DNA of 64,000 bases from assembly GCF_002078875.1 (NCBI RefSeq), contig NC_034413.1:67142802-67206801 (forward strand). Reading direction: 5' to 3'. Positions 11,639 to 23,200 of this stretch are shown here, one piece after another (positions within the stretch are counted from its first letter, which is position 1; the number at the start of each line of letters is the position of its first letter). The position numbers and the translations under genes were made by a program. The notes under the pieces are model-generated. The model saw only the letters and a program-made list of their open reading frames with translations. It did no database searches and was not told the origin of the DNA. The DNA comes from Numida meleagris (taxonomy: Eukaryota > Chordata > Aves > Galliformes > Numididae).

Positions 11639-12789
11639 TGTTGGGTTTGCCACCACTGATATCCAAACCTGACCCTCCCCTGGTCTCAAAATACATGTTT
11701 GTTCCCCGCTTGGTACACCAGAGCCGTAACTTCTGCTTTTTGTAAGTGTATTACCTTGAAATTGTCATGCAACATAACCATGCTTTGCTTATCTCAGTTC
11801 TACAATACTTTATTTAATCCGATCCCTTTGCCAGATGAGAGGTGTTAGAGCTTTCACGTCACCTTCAGATATGAATTTTCTCCAAAGACAGCAAGGTGCT
11901 AAAATTGACTGCTGAGACCTTTACATTTCAAGAGTAAAGCCTCAGTCCTTTTAACTTCATGTTTATATTCCCCAACACGGAACCTAATGCCTTTTATATG
12001 AAGTGACACGGCCAAGAAACTTCAAGGGCCAGAAGGACCAAGTGGGGGGGAAGGAACATTGCACAACCCAGGAGCAATGTGAAAAATATAGTTATTTCTG
12101 CTGAAATGGAGGAAAGGCCCCGTGGTACAGCCACTCAAGAAGGGAAAAGCCCCATCCTGGCACCAGTGACTGCTATGGGTCAGCCTGGCGGGACTCACAG
12201 GGGGGTGCTGGTAGCCTTAGTACCCCAAATAATTCACAGCTGAGGGGAGAAATCCAGTTGGATCAAATTCTGCATTTATCTACTGTCCACAGAGCCCATA
12301 TAATTCCCCTGCAGCCAATATATGACCATAACTGAGCAGAGTTCTAGATCTCAGTGTAGAAAGCCTTTGCTAGTACAGAAATGAGCGGCTCTGAACTACA
12401 GAGAAAAAAAAAATCGGGCATTGTCTGTGGTCTTGGGAATCAGAGGCTGTTCTGTGTGATAGTGAATGTCATAATGAAACAATACTCCAGGACGTTTGCA
12501 GGGGAGATCCTTCTGTAAGCCACCAGAGCCACCTCGATGGCTTTTGTGCATTAAGTATGATTTCAAACAACTTATATTTTAGATATGAAAAATGGGCAGA
12601 CGTCAGGGCAAAGTGAGGAAATGTGATAAGGAGAACCTTGGAATTCCAAACTGTCAGGAATTCCTGCTTAAAATCGGTGATATTTCCCACATGCCGTGTC
12701 TGTTGCATGGTATAAGAAAATGGGTGCATGCAGATGAGCGTGGTGTTTCTGCGTTCTTGGGCTATGGAAGTATCTTCACAATACCTTAG
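11639..12789. other. Intergenic DNA, no gene seen
   Basis: AT-leaning unique-looking sequence between two CR1 fragments. There is a short G run near 12043 and an A run near 12406. The minus-strand frame ending at 12469 (189 codons) runs through the neighbouring CR1 and is not taken as a gene. Confidence 0.6.
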
Positions 12790-12963
12790 GGTCATAGAAT
12801 GGTTTGAGTTGGATGGAACCTTTAAAGGCCATCTGGTCCAACTCCTCTGCAGTGCACAGGGACACCTACAGCTCCACCAGGTGCTCAGAGCCTGGTCCAG
12901 CCTGACCTTGAGTGTCTCCAGGGATAGGACATCCACCACCTCACTGGACAACCTGTGCCAGTG
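12790..12963 (-). mobile_element. CR1 LINE 3' fragment
   Basis: The plus strand starts 'tcatagaatggtttgagttgg', then 'ccatctggtccaactcc', 'gtgctcagagcctggtcc' and 'ccaccacctcactggacaac'. This is the reverse complement of a CR1 3' end including the last codons of ORF2. It is well preserved over about 170 bp, with a single 'tcatagaat' unit at the terminus. Confidence 0.9.
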
Positions 12964-13860
12964 AAATATCCTCCTTCCACCCTGCCTTCTTGCATCTTCT
13001 GCAAAAGCCTGAAGGTCTGCACAATTGCAAGTGGCCATGATTTTCCCCAGATGTTACTTGTTAGCTGGCATGATGAGTTACCACATGTTCCCCTAAAAAC
13101 ACCTCAACAAAAATCCTATTTTCAGCCATACGACGTTTTATTTCTAATTTGCTCCTTTCTGATCTCATTCCGTATTTATCTAACAACATTCCTCAGTGCT
13201 ATTGAATATTTTTCTTTCATGATACGATGCTCATTTCAAACATTAACATTTGAAGAATTAATTGATCTTGCCTTCAGTACTGCACATCCCCCATGCACCT
13301 AAACTTATTAAAATATTTAAATGACATTTGTAATAAAAGTCAATGGTTTCCTTGTTTACAGGAAATAAAGTGTCATTCACAGTCAGGATTATGATTAAAA
13401 AGTGCAATTACCTGTAAGTAAGCATTTGTCAAATTGAGGCCTAAAAATGTGGCATGTTGTAAGCCAGCACTGAAGCAATAATTATCCCAGAAGCCTGCTT
13501 TTAAAATGCAGGTTGTTGAACAAATAGAAGTTGACCTTTGATAAATCATTCCCCGTTTCATTTCCATTGAATGTCGGTGGCTATGCAGTCACATTGGTGT
13601 GACTGAGTTGGATGACTTGAGCAAGGCAGCACAAATACACAGGAGCAGGGGGATGTCCCATGTCTCCTTTTCAGCTCAAATAAAGCAACAAAAAGCTCCT
13701 CCATGTAAAAGCTGTCATGCATAGCTTCTATGAGTAAACCTAACATTGTTTAACGAAGTGACCAGAGGAATAATCCAACCCAGTATCTTTATGCGTGTAT
13801 GATTCAAACTCTTTGAACGATAATCTGGTTTATAACGTGTTTTGCCCATATCTCAGGACT

Positions 13861-13902
13861 GAAAAAAAAAAAAAAGAAGAAGAAGGAGAAGAAAAAAGGA
13901 GA
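13861..13902 (+). repeat. Purine-rich A/GAA low-complexity tract
   Basis: A run of 14 A residues followed by GAA/GGA steps; uninterrupted purines over about 40 bp. Simple-sequence DNA, not coding. Confidence 0.85.
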
Positions 13903-14542
13903 TTTGAGCTGGATACAGTGGCAGAATTTCCTGCTGAAAAAGAATTGAGTGTTTCTCAATGTCTTTTCCTCACTAAAACCCCAAAAATGTAATTATGTAG
14001 GAAACCAGAAGGAACTGCTGCTGAAGAGAAAATCCAAAGTTAAAAGTGCTGTTAGAGATCTGTTTCCTCTTGTGGTGCTTTCTAACTCCTTCTTCCTAAT
14101 CAGAGAAATTAACACTGACAGGTTAAATAAATGAATTCATCAAGCTATAGAATATTATGAAATCTCTTATTGAGATAAATTAAACAAAGTAGAACCAATT
14201 GTTCGTACTCGCTGGCATAACACAACACGGGAATATTAATTATCAGCCAAAGGTAATTCTGACATTAGGCGCTATGAAGCTACCTCAATTGCCTCACTGC
14301 AAATTGCCTTATGGCTTCACTAATTTATTCTCCATCACCAGGTGGGGAGGTGGCGTCTGTCACCCAACAGTCCCTGCAATGCCAATGTCGCCGCGATGCT
14401 CAGCCCTTTGCAGGGGTTGCTAGGGGACCGTGCTGGCAGCCAGGCTGGAGGCACTCGGGTGTCCTGCCCTGGCCCACCAGCCAGAGAAAAGTTGCCAAGC
14501 AGCAGCTGACTCGGGGCAGAAAGAAGGAAGAAAAACCTGAGG

Positions 14543-14563
14543 TTTTTTTTTTTTTTTTTTTTT
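14543..14563. repeat. Poly(T) tract, 21 nt
   Basis: Homopolymer directly after the GC-rich block ending near 14530. No retroelement body is recognised next to it. Confidence 0.9.
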
Positions 14564-15180
14564 AAGAAAACAACCCTATCCTGTCCAAATTCACAGCTTT
14601 GCATTACGAGCTGTCCCTAGCAGAGAAAACATCCCTAAAGGAATTTTTCATTACTGCAGTGTAACAGTGGGTTCATTGCTAAAGACTTTCTGAATGTGCA
14701 TCTTCAGCTGCTGCTGGAAAAGTTCTTCATGTGTGAGCTGCTGTATATTTGCACACCGAGTGCCATGGATGGAAATCGCTGCCTGGCGCTCGAGACGTTT
14801 TGGCATGGCTTTAATGCATAAATTGGGAGGTATTAAAGAAAATGCGTGAAAATGGATCAGTGTGGAACCCTGCCACAGAAATATAGCAAAAAAATGGAAC
14901 AAGAAAAACCCAGCGTTCTAAACCCAAAAGCCGTGATCGTGATCTGTGCATTCCCAATCTCCATCTCGTAAAGATGCTGAGTTTTATCATTCTACTTGTA
15001 AATGTCCTTGGAGTGGTACAAGACCATGGAGCACTTCAGGTGAGATGCAACGAGCTGATGCATGATGGCTAAAGACAAGGCAACAAAACCCCTGCTCATG
15101 GCTCACGGCACTCAGAGATCTCACTGGGGCAAAGGGCATTTCATCATTAGACAGGTGGGCTTCAGCACAGACATAAATGG

Positions 15181-15471
15181 GACAAAGGGAAATGGTTGAT
15201 ATGTCAGGGGAAGTGGTTTCAAATTAAAAGAGAGAAGATTTAGAATGGATATAAGGAAAAGTTTTTTACAATGAGGAAAATGAGGCACTAGAACAGGATG
15301 CCCAGAGAGGTGGTGGATGTCCCATTCCTGGAGGTAGTTACGGTCAGGCTGGATGGGGCTCTGAGCACCTGATGGAGTTGTGAGCATCCCTGCTCATTGC
15401 AGGGGAGTTGGACCAGATGACTTTTAATGGTCCTTTCTGGTTCAAACATTTCTATGATTCCATGATTCTAC
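15181..15471 (+). mobile_element. CR1 LINE 3' fragment
   Basis: Plus-oriented copy. It has the conserved region before the ORF2 end ('gtggtttcaaattaaaag', 'gatttagaatggatataagg'), then 'cccagagaggtggtggatg', 'ggtcaggctggatggggc' and 'ggggagttggaccagatga'. It finishes with 'tctatgattccatgattcta', the CR1 3' repeat. Confidence 0.92.
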
Positions 15472-18400
15472 AATCTTAGTGCTGATTGCAAGGTTTGTTT
15501 CTCATAAAAAGTAGGATCGTAAAAGTTATTAGAACAGAAAAGAGTTCACCACCTTTTGAAGTCTGTTTAAAGGACAATTTTGCAAAAAAAAAAAAAAAAG
15601 GAGAATCTCTTTCAGAAGAGAACTGTGCTTCCACATTATTTTATTACCCAATAAATTAAGTTGCTTATGTAAAAATGGGGCCAAATTTCTTACCTGGCAC
15701 CCTACTGCACTCAGAAGTGCTGCACGAGCATGCACGGAGATGTTGAGAATATTTCCAATAAATAGAGGAGAAACTCCTTGTCCCCAAAATAATTTTCATA
15801 GCTTATGCTGGGGAAAGATATTAACAGTAGGAAAAAGCAAGAAAAATATCTGGTTAAGTGTGTTTCACACTGGCCTGGTAAAACTTGTGTCAACATTGCA
15901 TGGTATATTAACCAATACAAGCTATTTTTTCCTCCAGTTTATCCCCAAATAATTATGAATGCCATAATAAAATTACCTTTGTTTAATAAAATGTGAGTTT
16001 CCAAGGCGTTGTACACTATGACCTCTTCTCACAAACACCCATAAGTGCATGCTTAAAATTAAAATGTAAATATTCGACATCATTAGTACTGAAGATGCAG
16101 TTATTGAAATGACCAAGGGGTGGACACCAAAGTAGCTCTATGGTACTACCAAGGGGTGGAAGAGGTAACCTCTCCTGCCAGCAGTAACTTTAGATTAATT
16201 TAATAGCGTATAACATTCATGCAGGATGTATTCAGAAATATATAGGAAAATTGCCTAAGGAGACAACTCATCTTTTTTTTTGATTATATCTCAATGCAAC
16301 TAATGTGTGAAATTTTCAATTTCATCATGTAAGCGTTGGGAAGTAAAGTACACAGGTTTATTTGTCTCTCTTATTTCCTAAACACGGCGTCAGGAATAAA
16401 CTAGTGAAATCTCTCACAGTGATAGAGAATGATTAAATGATAATAATACATAATGCATAATGTAATTCGACAGAAGTCATTATCCATTTCCACAATCTTC
16501 TATTAGGTTTCCGTATTTTACTGTTCTCCAGGAGCATCTATTTGCTCCTTGCTAAAAGCGCAGAAACTAGAAGTAATACTTTAAAAACAAGACTTTTTCC
16601 TAAGACTCACCTATTGAAATCAGAGAGAAATCATGCTCCTTAATAAGTATTGAAAGTGGGGCCTGTTATGACATATATCAATGCACAGTTGTGCAGAGTA
16701 TCATGATGAAAATGATGATACGTGACACAATATACAATGACAGATTTGGGAAGCTCATGGCTATCTAGCATGTCCTGGAAATACATAAATCACTTCTCCT
16801 TGTGGCCAAAAAAATCAATTATAATAACTTTATTTTTTATCAAATTGGGAATTTGTATCTCTGTTTGGAGCAAAGCGCTACTATCACTTCAGATTTCAGA
16901 TTTTTCATAATTTTTCAACATTTTTCATAGTTTTATTTCTCATGTATTGTTATGAGATTAAATTATAGTTGATTTTCCCACGGGAAATGCCCTTCTGCAT
17001 CCCAAACATACTTGCACAACCTTCGATTCCTCAGTGTTACAAACTGATGATAGAATTTCCTCATCTTGGTCAATGCTGGACACGTGCACAACTGCAGGAG
17101 CCTGTTTGAATACTTCCTTTCTTCCTTGCACAACTTTTTCCTCTACAGAGAATCTACATTTGCCAGTTGCACAGAGGTTAGCCCTACAGCTGCTTGCACA
17201 TCATGTCGGCCTCTGCAGCCCGATTGCATTGCATCAGCATCACTGCTGCCTGGACAAGCATGGGAGCTTGTGTGCATAAATGTTTACTGCTCATACTTCC
17301 TTTAGCCATTCCTTTAGGAGAAAGCAGCAGAATTGGCCACTTGGAGAAAAAGAGTATCCTGCAGACAGCTATCATATTCACTTTCACAGTCTTTTCCTCC
17401 AAAATGCGTCCGATTGAGAACTTATGGATTAAAAGAGCCCTCCCTCGCTGCCTCAAAGCACGTTACTGGGTGATGGCGGCCAGGTGCCAAAGTGTGTTCT
17501 TCATTCTGCTTTTGGGCTAAATCTTATTAATCACAAAAGAGATTAAGCAAAGGAACATCTGGTACAGGGTTTTTGCCGTCAGATAAAGGCTTTACTGTAA
17601 AAGTCCAAATGCAAACAGCCATGACTACAGCGGTAAGCAACATTTCCTTCGCAGTAATAGATAGACAAATGGAATCACAAGTGTTTTGAATAAGTAATTC
17701 CACTCCAGAAAAGAGAGAACTGAATGCTTCACTCTCATTAATGCTTAAACAATCCCATGAACTCGGTGAGCAAATAATAATTGTACCTGCTATCGAAACC
17801 TAAAGTACAAGATGCCTTGTTTAGAGTGTAAAAAAATGCAGACAAGCCCCACGTTGAGGCGATGCGTTTATGCTTCTGGCGTAATCAGGCTCCAAATATC
17901 TCTTAAACGCACCTTTTAATATCACTTAGTCTTTCGTCGGGGAATAGTAAGGCTGCGACAAAAAAAAAAAAAAAAGGTTCAGTTTATTTTGCTCACTTTT
18001 GTTCTCTCTATAAAAGGTAACGTGAAACTGTGCCCCAGGGTCCGCCCCATCTCTGCGAAGCACGGTCTGAGCGATTTGGGAAGAGGAGGATCTGTCTGCA
18101 GTACGTGAGTGCCCCCCATAGGCTATTCCTCAAATCATGGTTTCGGCAGAAAGCCGAAAATCCTTCGGGGGAAAAGGAGCCTGAAACCTTAGAAACAAAC
18201 AGCTCTCCCAATAAAAGGAGAGCTCACAAAGAATAGTAACCGCGATTGACATAGTGCCCACCGGCCTTTACGTTGCAATGGTTTATTTTCTGAGAGCTTT
18301 GTATATGGGAAAGTCCAGGAGATGTTAGTGCTGAACGTAAGTTATTTGTAAGAGGCCACTTAAACTGATAAATTGTCCAGGTAAAATGTATTCTTAAAAG

Positions 18401-19388
18401 CAGAATATTACTTTTCCAAATGGATTAACAGAAACAGAAACTACAGCTGGAGATTGTAACTTGCGATGACTTAGTTCTCAGATAAAAGACTTGACATCAA
18501 CTCATATACACAATTAGGAAAGAAAAAAGTAGTCAATTATGGTGCATAGTTAAAGAATAGGAATGTAAAGTTGTGCTAACATTCTGTCTTTTTATCATTG
18601 GCCGGACACTAAAACAGATTGTCCCTTTGCCTGTTCTCTGTTGTTGCAGTAAACACTGCACTTCACAGCTAATGAAAGGTCATGCATGTAACCTTCGAGG
18701 TGTCAAATACCCACTGAGCTGATGGAATTAACATTACTCTTCAGGCACGCACTCATACATTTGAAAACATGCGCTGTCTTTTAGAGGGCGGCGAAAGATG
18801 GGAAGTTTTATGAACACCAAGCTTTCATGAACCCATGTTGTGCTGCAAATGCTGTGGGATGGGACGTCCTGCAGTACAACACATGTACAAATGTGCTTAT
18901 GGAGCATCTTATGTCTGCGTAATTGTGTTTGTGGAGCATGAGGAAAGAAGGTGGATGGGTGGCAGAAGGGGTAAAGTACTGGGAAAAAAATAATCTGTGA
19001 TATAAAAAAAAAAAGTTCAAGAGGTATAGTTATGTTACAGCATGCTTCACAATGGAACAGAAACCCTCTGAGGGGTTAACTCCCCCAGGGTTCTTCTGCT
19101 AATGTTGTTAGAAAACTGCAGCATTTACTCTTTCATGTCAGTTGATGGAATAACAATGAAACTCAAAAATTGCTACATGGAGGAGAGGGAGAGCCAGAAA
19201 TGAGAAAACACGGTGAATGATGTTGAATGAAACAATAAGATATTGAAAATTCAAATTCACCCTCTAAGCAAAGATCACATTTGTCTTTATATATCCCCTT
19301 TTTCCATATAGCAGAGCAGGTAGAACTGCTATTTGTGTGAGCACACAGATGGGAACAGCGTGGCTCTGTACATTACATTCAGTCCATC
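15472..19388. other. Intergenic DNA, no gene seen
   Basis: AT-rich sequence with A runs at 15584-15599 and 17960-17975. A 12-nt direct repeat 'ccaaggggtgga' recurs within 16113-16160. Overlapping frames around 17034-17520 on both strands lack any recognisable product. Confidence 0.6.
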
Positions 19389-19577
19389 CTCAAAGTGAGG
19401 CGCTGGCACAGGTTGCCCAGAGAGGTGGTGGATGCCCCAACCCTGGAGTCACTCAAGGTCAGGCTGGACCAGGCTCTGAGCACCTGATGGAGCTGTAGGT
19501 GTCTGTGCTCATTGCAGGGGAGTTGGACTAGATGAACTTTAAGGATCCCTTCCAACTCAAACAATTCTACAATTCTA
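19389..19577 (+). mobile_element. CR1 LINE 3' fragment
   Basis: Contains 'ggcacaggttgcccagag', 'ggtggtggatgccccaac', 'ggtcaggctggaccagg', 'ggggagttggactagatga' and a terminal 'caattctacaattcta'. It is a short, well-preserved, plus-oriented 3' end. Confidence 0.92.
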
Positions 19578-20131
19578 AACTACAGAATGACTCTTCCCGT
19601 AAAATGATTTCAACTTTCCCTGGTTTGAAGTTCAACTCATTTCTGTTCTTAACCAGGGATGAGGACACATGCAGTGGTAGTGGAGAAAAAGGAGAAAGCT
19701 ACAGGAATGAAAGTCCTTCATGATAAACTGATGCCTTGTTGGAGTGATACTGGTTCATTCGAGTCCTCACTTCATTAAACTGAGAAGTTCTCTATGGCTC
19801 TACATGTCTAGCTCAAGAGAAAGCAGCAGTAGGCTATGCACTCAGACAGAAGTAGATACTGAGTATTAGGCAAAGTCTAACATCAGGTGTGTGTGAAAAA
19901 ATAGGTTCAAGGGCTTTGAAATTTTTGTTCAACATTGAAACAGTGTCAAAAGAAGGCAGAGCTGTGTACCTGTGTCAGTGACGGACCTGGCCTGAGGTGC
20001 TGAGATTGCACTTGTAGGTCTTATCAGGAGGATATGAATATGGCCCTTTTGTTCTCCAGTCTTTTTTCCTCAGTAACAACATGACAACTCTTTTCCTCAT
20101 GTGCAGGAATAATGAGGCTCAGCTGTTCTTC

Positions 20132-20292
20132 TTGCCCAAGGAGGTGATGGAGTTACAGTCTCTGGAGGTTTTCAAGAAATGTAGATACTTAGTACTGAGG
20201 GATATGGCTTATTGGGCATAGTGAGGATGGGCTGATGGTTGGACTTGGTGATCTGAGTGCTGTTTTCCAATCTTAATGATTCTATGATTCTC
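20132..20292 (+). mobile_element. CR1 LINE 3' fragment
   Basis: Starts 'ttgcccaaggaggtgatgg' and includes 'gctgatggttggacttgg' and 'ccaatcttaatgattctatgattct'. It resembles a different CR1 subfamily from the copies at 12.8 and 19.4 kb, judged from 'gatgggctgatggttggacttggtgatct'-type wording. Confidence 0.9.
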
Positions 20293-23200
20293 CATTTGGA
20301 AAGCTTTCAGTGACTCCTTGTCAAAGAAGTCTTAAAAGACTTAAAATTGCAGCAGGATGAGAGAGAAAGTGGATAAATAATTAGCGGATAAGAAAAAAAG
20401 GATTGCTGGAAAGGATGATTTTCTCCGTAAAGAATGTAGAAGTCACTACAGGAGTCCCAGAAGAGTGTGAATATTCCTGTAATATCCTGTACAAGCCAGG
20501 AAGACAACACTTACATTGCAGTTTACACTTTGCCTGTCAGAATACCTGCAGAAGCTTTGTATGCAGCAGTAACCCTGTGCCCTTCCTCTGAATAAGAATA
20601 CAGGAGTTTAAAGAAGAGTGAGTAAATTGTACAGGAAGCAAGAAAACATATAAATGGTAACTTAAGAAAAGAACAGAAAAGAGAAACTTGCTAGCAGCTG
20701 AAGCAGGTGGGAATTCAAAGTTCTGGTGAAATCCTACTTCAGTTTATGTTAAAAAGCTTATTCCATTCAAAAACAGGGAGGGAAAGGCAGGAACCACTTA
20801 TCTGACAGAAATAGGAGATAAATAGCAAGTGACCCACAGGGAAATTATTGAATGAAGCTGTCCTGCAGCTTTCAAAATGAGGACTCACTTACTAGTTGAT
20901 CAGTGAGGCTTTTTCTTTCTAGCACCATACATCCCCAGACTGGCACTTGGCCAATACCTTAAGATGATGAAAATAAAATCACAATAACAGATTCCCCCCA
21001 TCAGCTTGTACTGCTCATTATTTCTTAGGGGTACATGTGCCTGCAAAAAAGAAGTAACAGACGCCAGTGATTTATTTATGTCTTCTCTCTAAGTAAACAA
21101 AAGTATCTCTGCAAAGCCATAAACAAAGAAGGAGGCAAAACCACTTAGCTAACACACATATTAAATGCACTTTGATGGAAAGGTTTTCTCCCTGAAAAAT
21201 CTACAAGGCTAACACTACGGCAGGACAAACAAAAGGATTATTTGAAATGGAGGCAAGGGGATCATGTGGTACCCTATGGCAATCCATCTGGGGAAGATTT
21301 CGAGAATATCCAGCGTTTTCTTTAATATAGTCTGTCCCAAAGGCAAAACTATTTGCTTTTCACAAGCATTTTTATGAGCTACATCTTAAAAGTAATCACT
21401 GGCAGAGATAATTTATTGTTAGCCAGAGAGGATATTGAAAGGCAGGGGAGCCATTAATCATCTATGCAGATATGGGTGAGATCCTGGCCCTATGGAAGTC
21501 AATAGCAAAATTCCCATTGACATCTGTGAAGCTGGGCTATTACTCTATGTGCTTGTGGTTTAAGTGTTCCCTCTAACTCCCAGGTCAAGTTTCTTGCTTG
21601 CATAATACTGCTGATTTACAAAGAGCAGCTCTCACTTTTGCATAGGAAATATCTTCCCATGGCTGAAAGGAAGGCTTTTCTGCAAGAGACTCACTGCTTC
21701 TAGCTTTAAGAACTGGAATTGTTTCTGTATTACAAGGTCCAGGTATGCTGTGAAAGTTCACATCTAGAGATATGGTTGCTCTTTGTAATGAATTGTAAGG
21801 AGACTGCAATTCAGATCTAGCTGGTGAGACACTGCACGCTGTCTTCCTGGCAAACCTGTCTGCATTTAACTCTCATTTCCCCAGAAGTCAGCGATAGAGC
21901 TGTTAGCTATTACAAACCAGCAGCGAGTCCAGTAAGCAATTTCAGAAATACCTGTACTCGAAATACGTCCATGCAATTACATGTGCCCTTCAAAACTATC
22001 TGTCCCTTTCATATAAAGTGGGTACATGAGCCCCAGGAGTTAACTCTGCAGCAAAACGCAGCAAGACAGAAAAGAATATAGAGTTTCAAGCAAGCTTTTC
22101 CCTTTTCTGTTGTAGGCAATATGTTTCAGAGCAGATCACTCAGTGACATTATGCCACTTTGATGTCATGATCAACGCACTCTCACTTCTGCTCAATATTT
22201 GGTTTCTTTGTCAAGTGTGTTGCCAGTGCTTCATACAGCTCCATCTCCTCTGCAGCCACAAAGGATGAGATCAAATTACTTCTACCTGCTTGTAGACAAA
22301 GTGCTCCAAAGGCATCATTTTTAGCCTCAACCCAGGGGAACAGAAGTGATTAAACAATTGCTGCTTAAAAATAGCATCGCACATCAGCACCGGTCCATGG
22401 CGGAGTCAGTTGCAAACTATCAGCAGCAGAGATGTTTGTTTTACCCTCTTCTGGGCTGCCATGGCAGCCAAAATATTCCCTTCCTCTGAATTGATTTGTT
22501 CTGAAAGCCCAGGTATGTTTGTTTTCCTGAGCAAATCCGTATGATTAATAATAGGTAGGTGAGAGTTATTTTGTGTGCTTTATTTTAATGAATAAAACCC
22601 AGAGTGTAGAGAGGTTTGTGTTCAAACAAGGCTTGAGCAAAATTATGTGAGGGATTTTGGCTTTTCATGTGCCTTTTGTTTAGTGTTCAGGATTCAGACC
22701 TGTCGTACCATGCTCCAAATCCTCACAGGGGTATAGAAGAGTCTGACCCTTGTGATGGATTAAATCATTCCATCAAGGATATTGGGAACTGAGATTTTTT
22801 GCTCAGAAGCATAGGGCTGATATGAGGGATGATAGCCTTATATATATAATTGTTTTCATGTATATTCAAAACAGGCAGAAAAAGCTGATCTCTCTTAATT
22901 AAATCATGAATAAAGATGAGATTTCCTTCCTTCAAAGCACAGCCTGCTGCCTGAGCTCTGACGGTGCATCCTGGGCAGTTTGATCCTCCAGGTTCAGCTT
23001 GCTGAACCCTGTTGTCAGCAGCCTGAAGGATACGCTCCAAGTGCAAGATCTGGTCTGGTGCATAGAGAACGAGATCTATTTAACAAAACCCTGGCAGCCT
23101 AGGGCCTTCTATTCGCATTCAAGAGACACACTGGACTCCTTCCCAGGGCTGCGGGATGTCAGCCCTGGCATTCAGCACTACGAGCCTGCTTCCTGGGTCC

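Larger units (their letters stand above)
12964..15180. other. Intergenic DNA, no gene seen
   Basis: Mostly AT-rich. It contains a purine-rich stretch (13861-13902), a GC-rich block (about 14335-14530) and a 21-nt T run (14543-14563). Open frames here are short and have no recognisable domains. Confidence 0.6.

Noticed and set aside
12469..13038. 189-codon minus-strand open frame
   Set aside because: It runs through the CR1 fragment at 12790-12963 and through unique DNA with no recognisable domain. A chance read-through.
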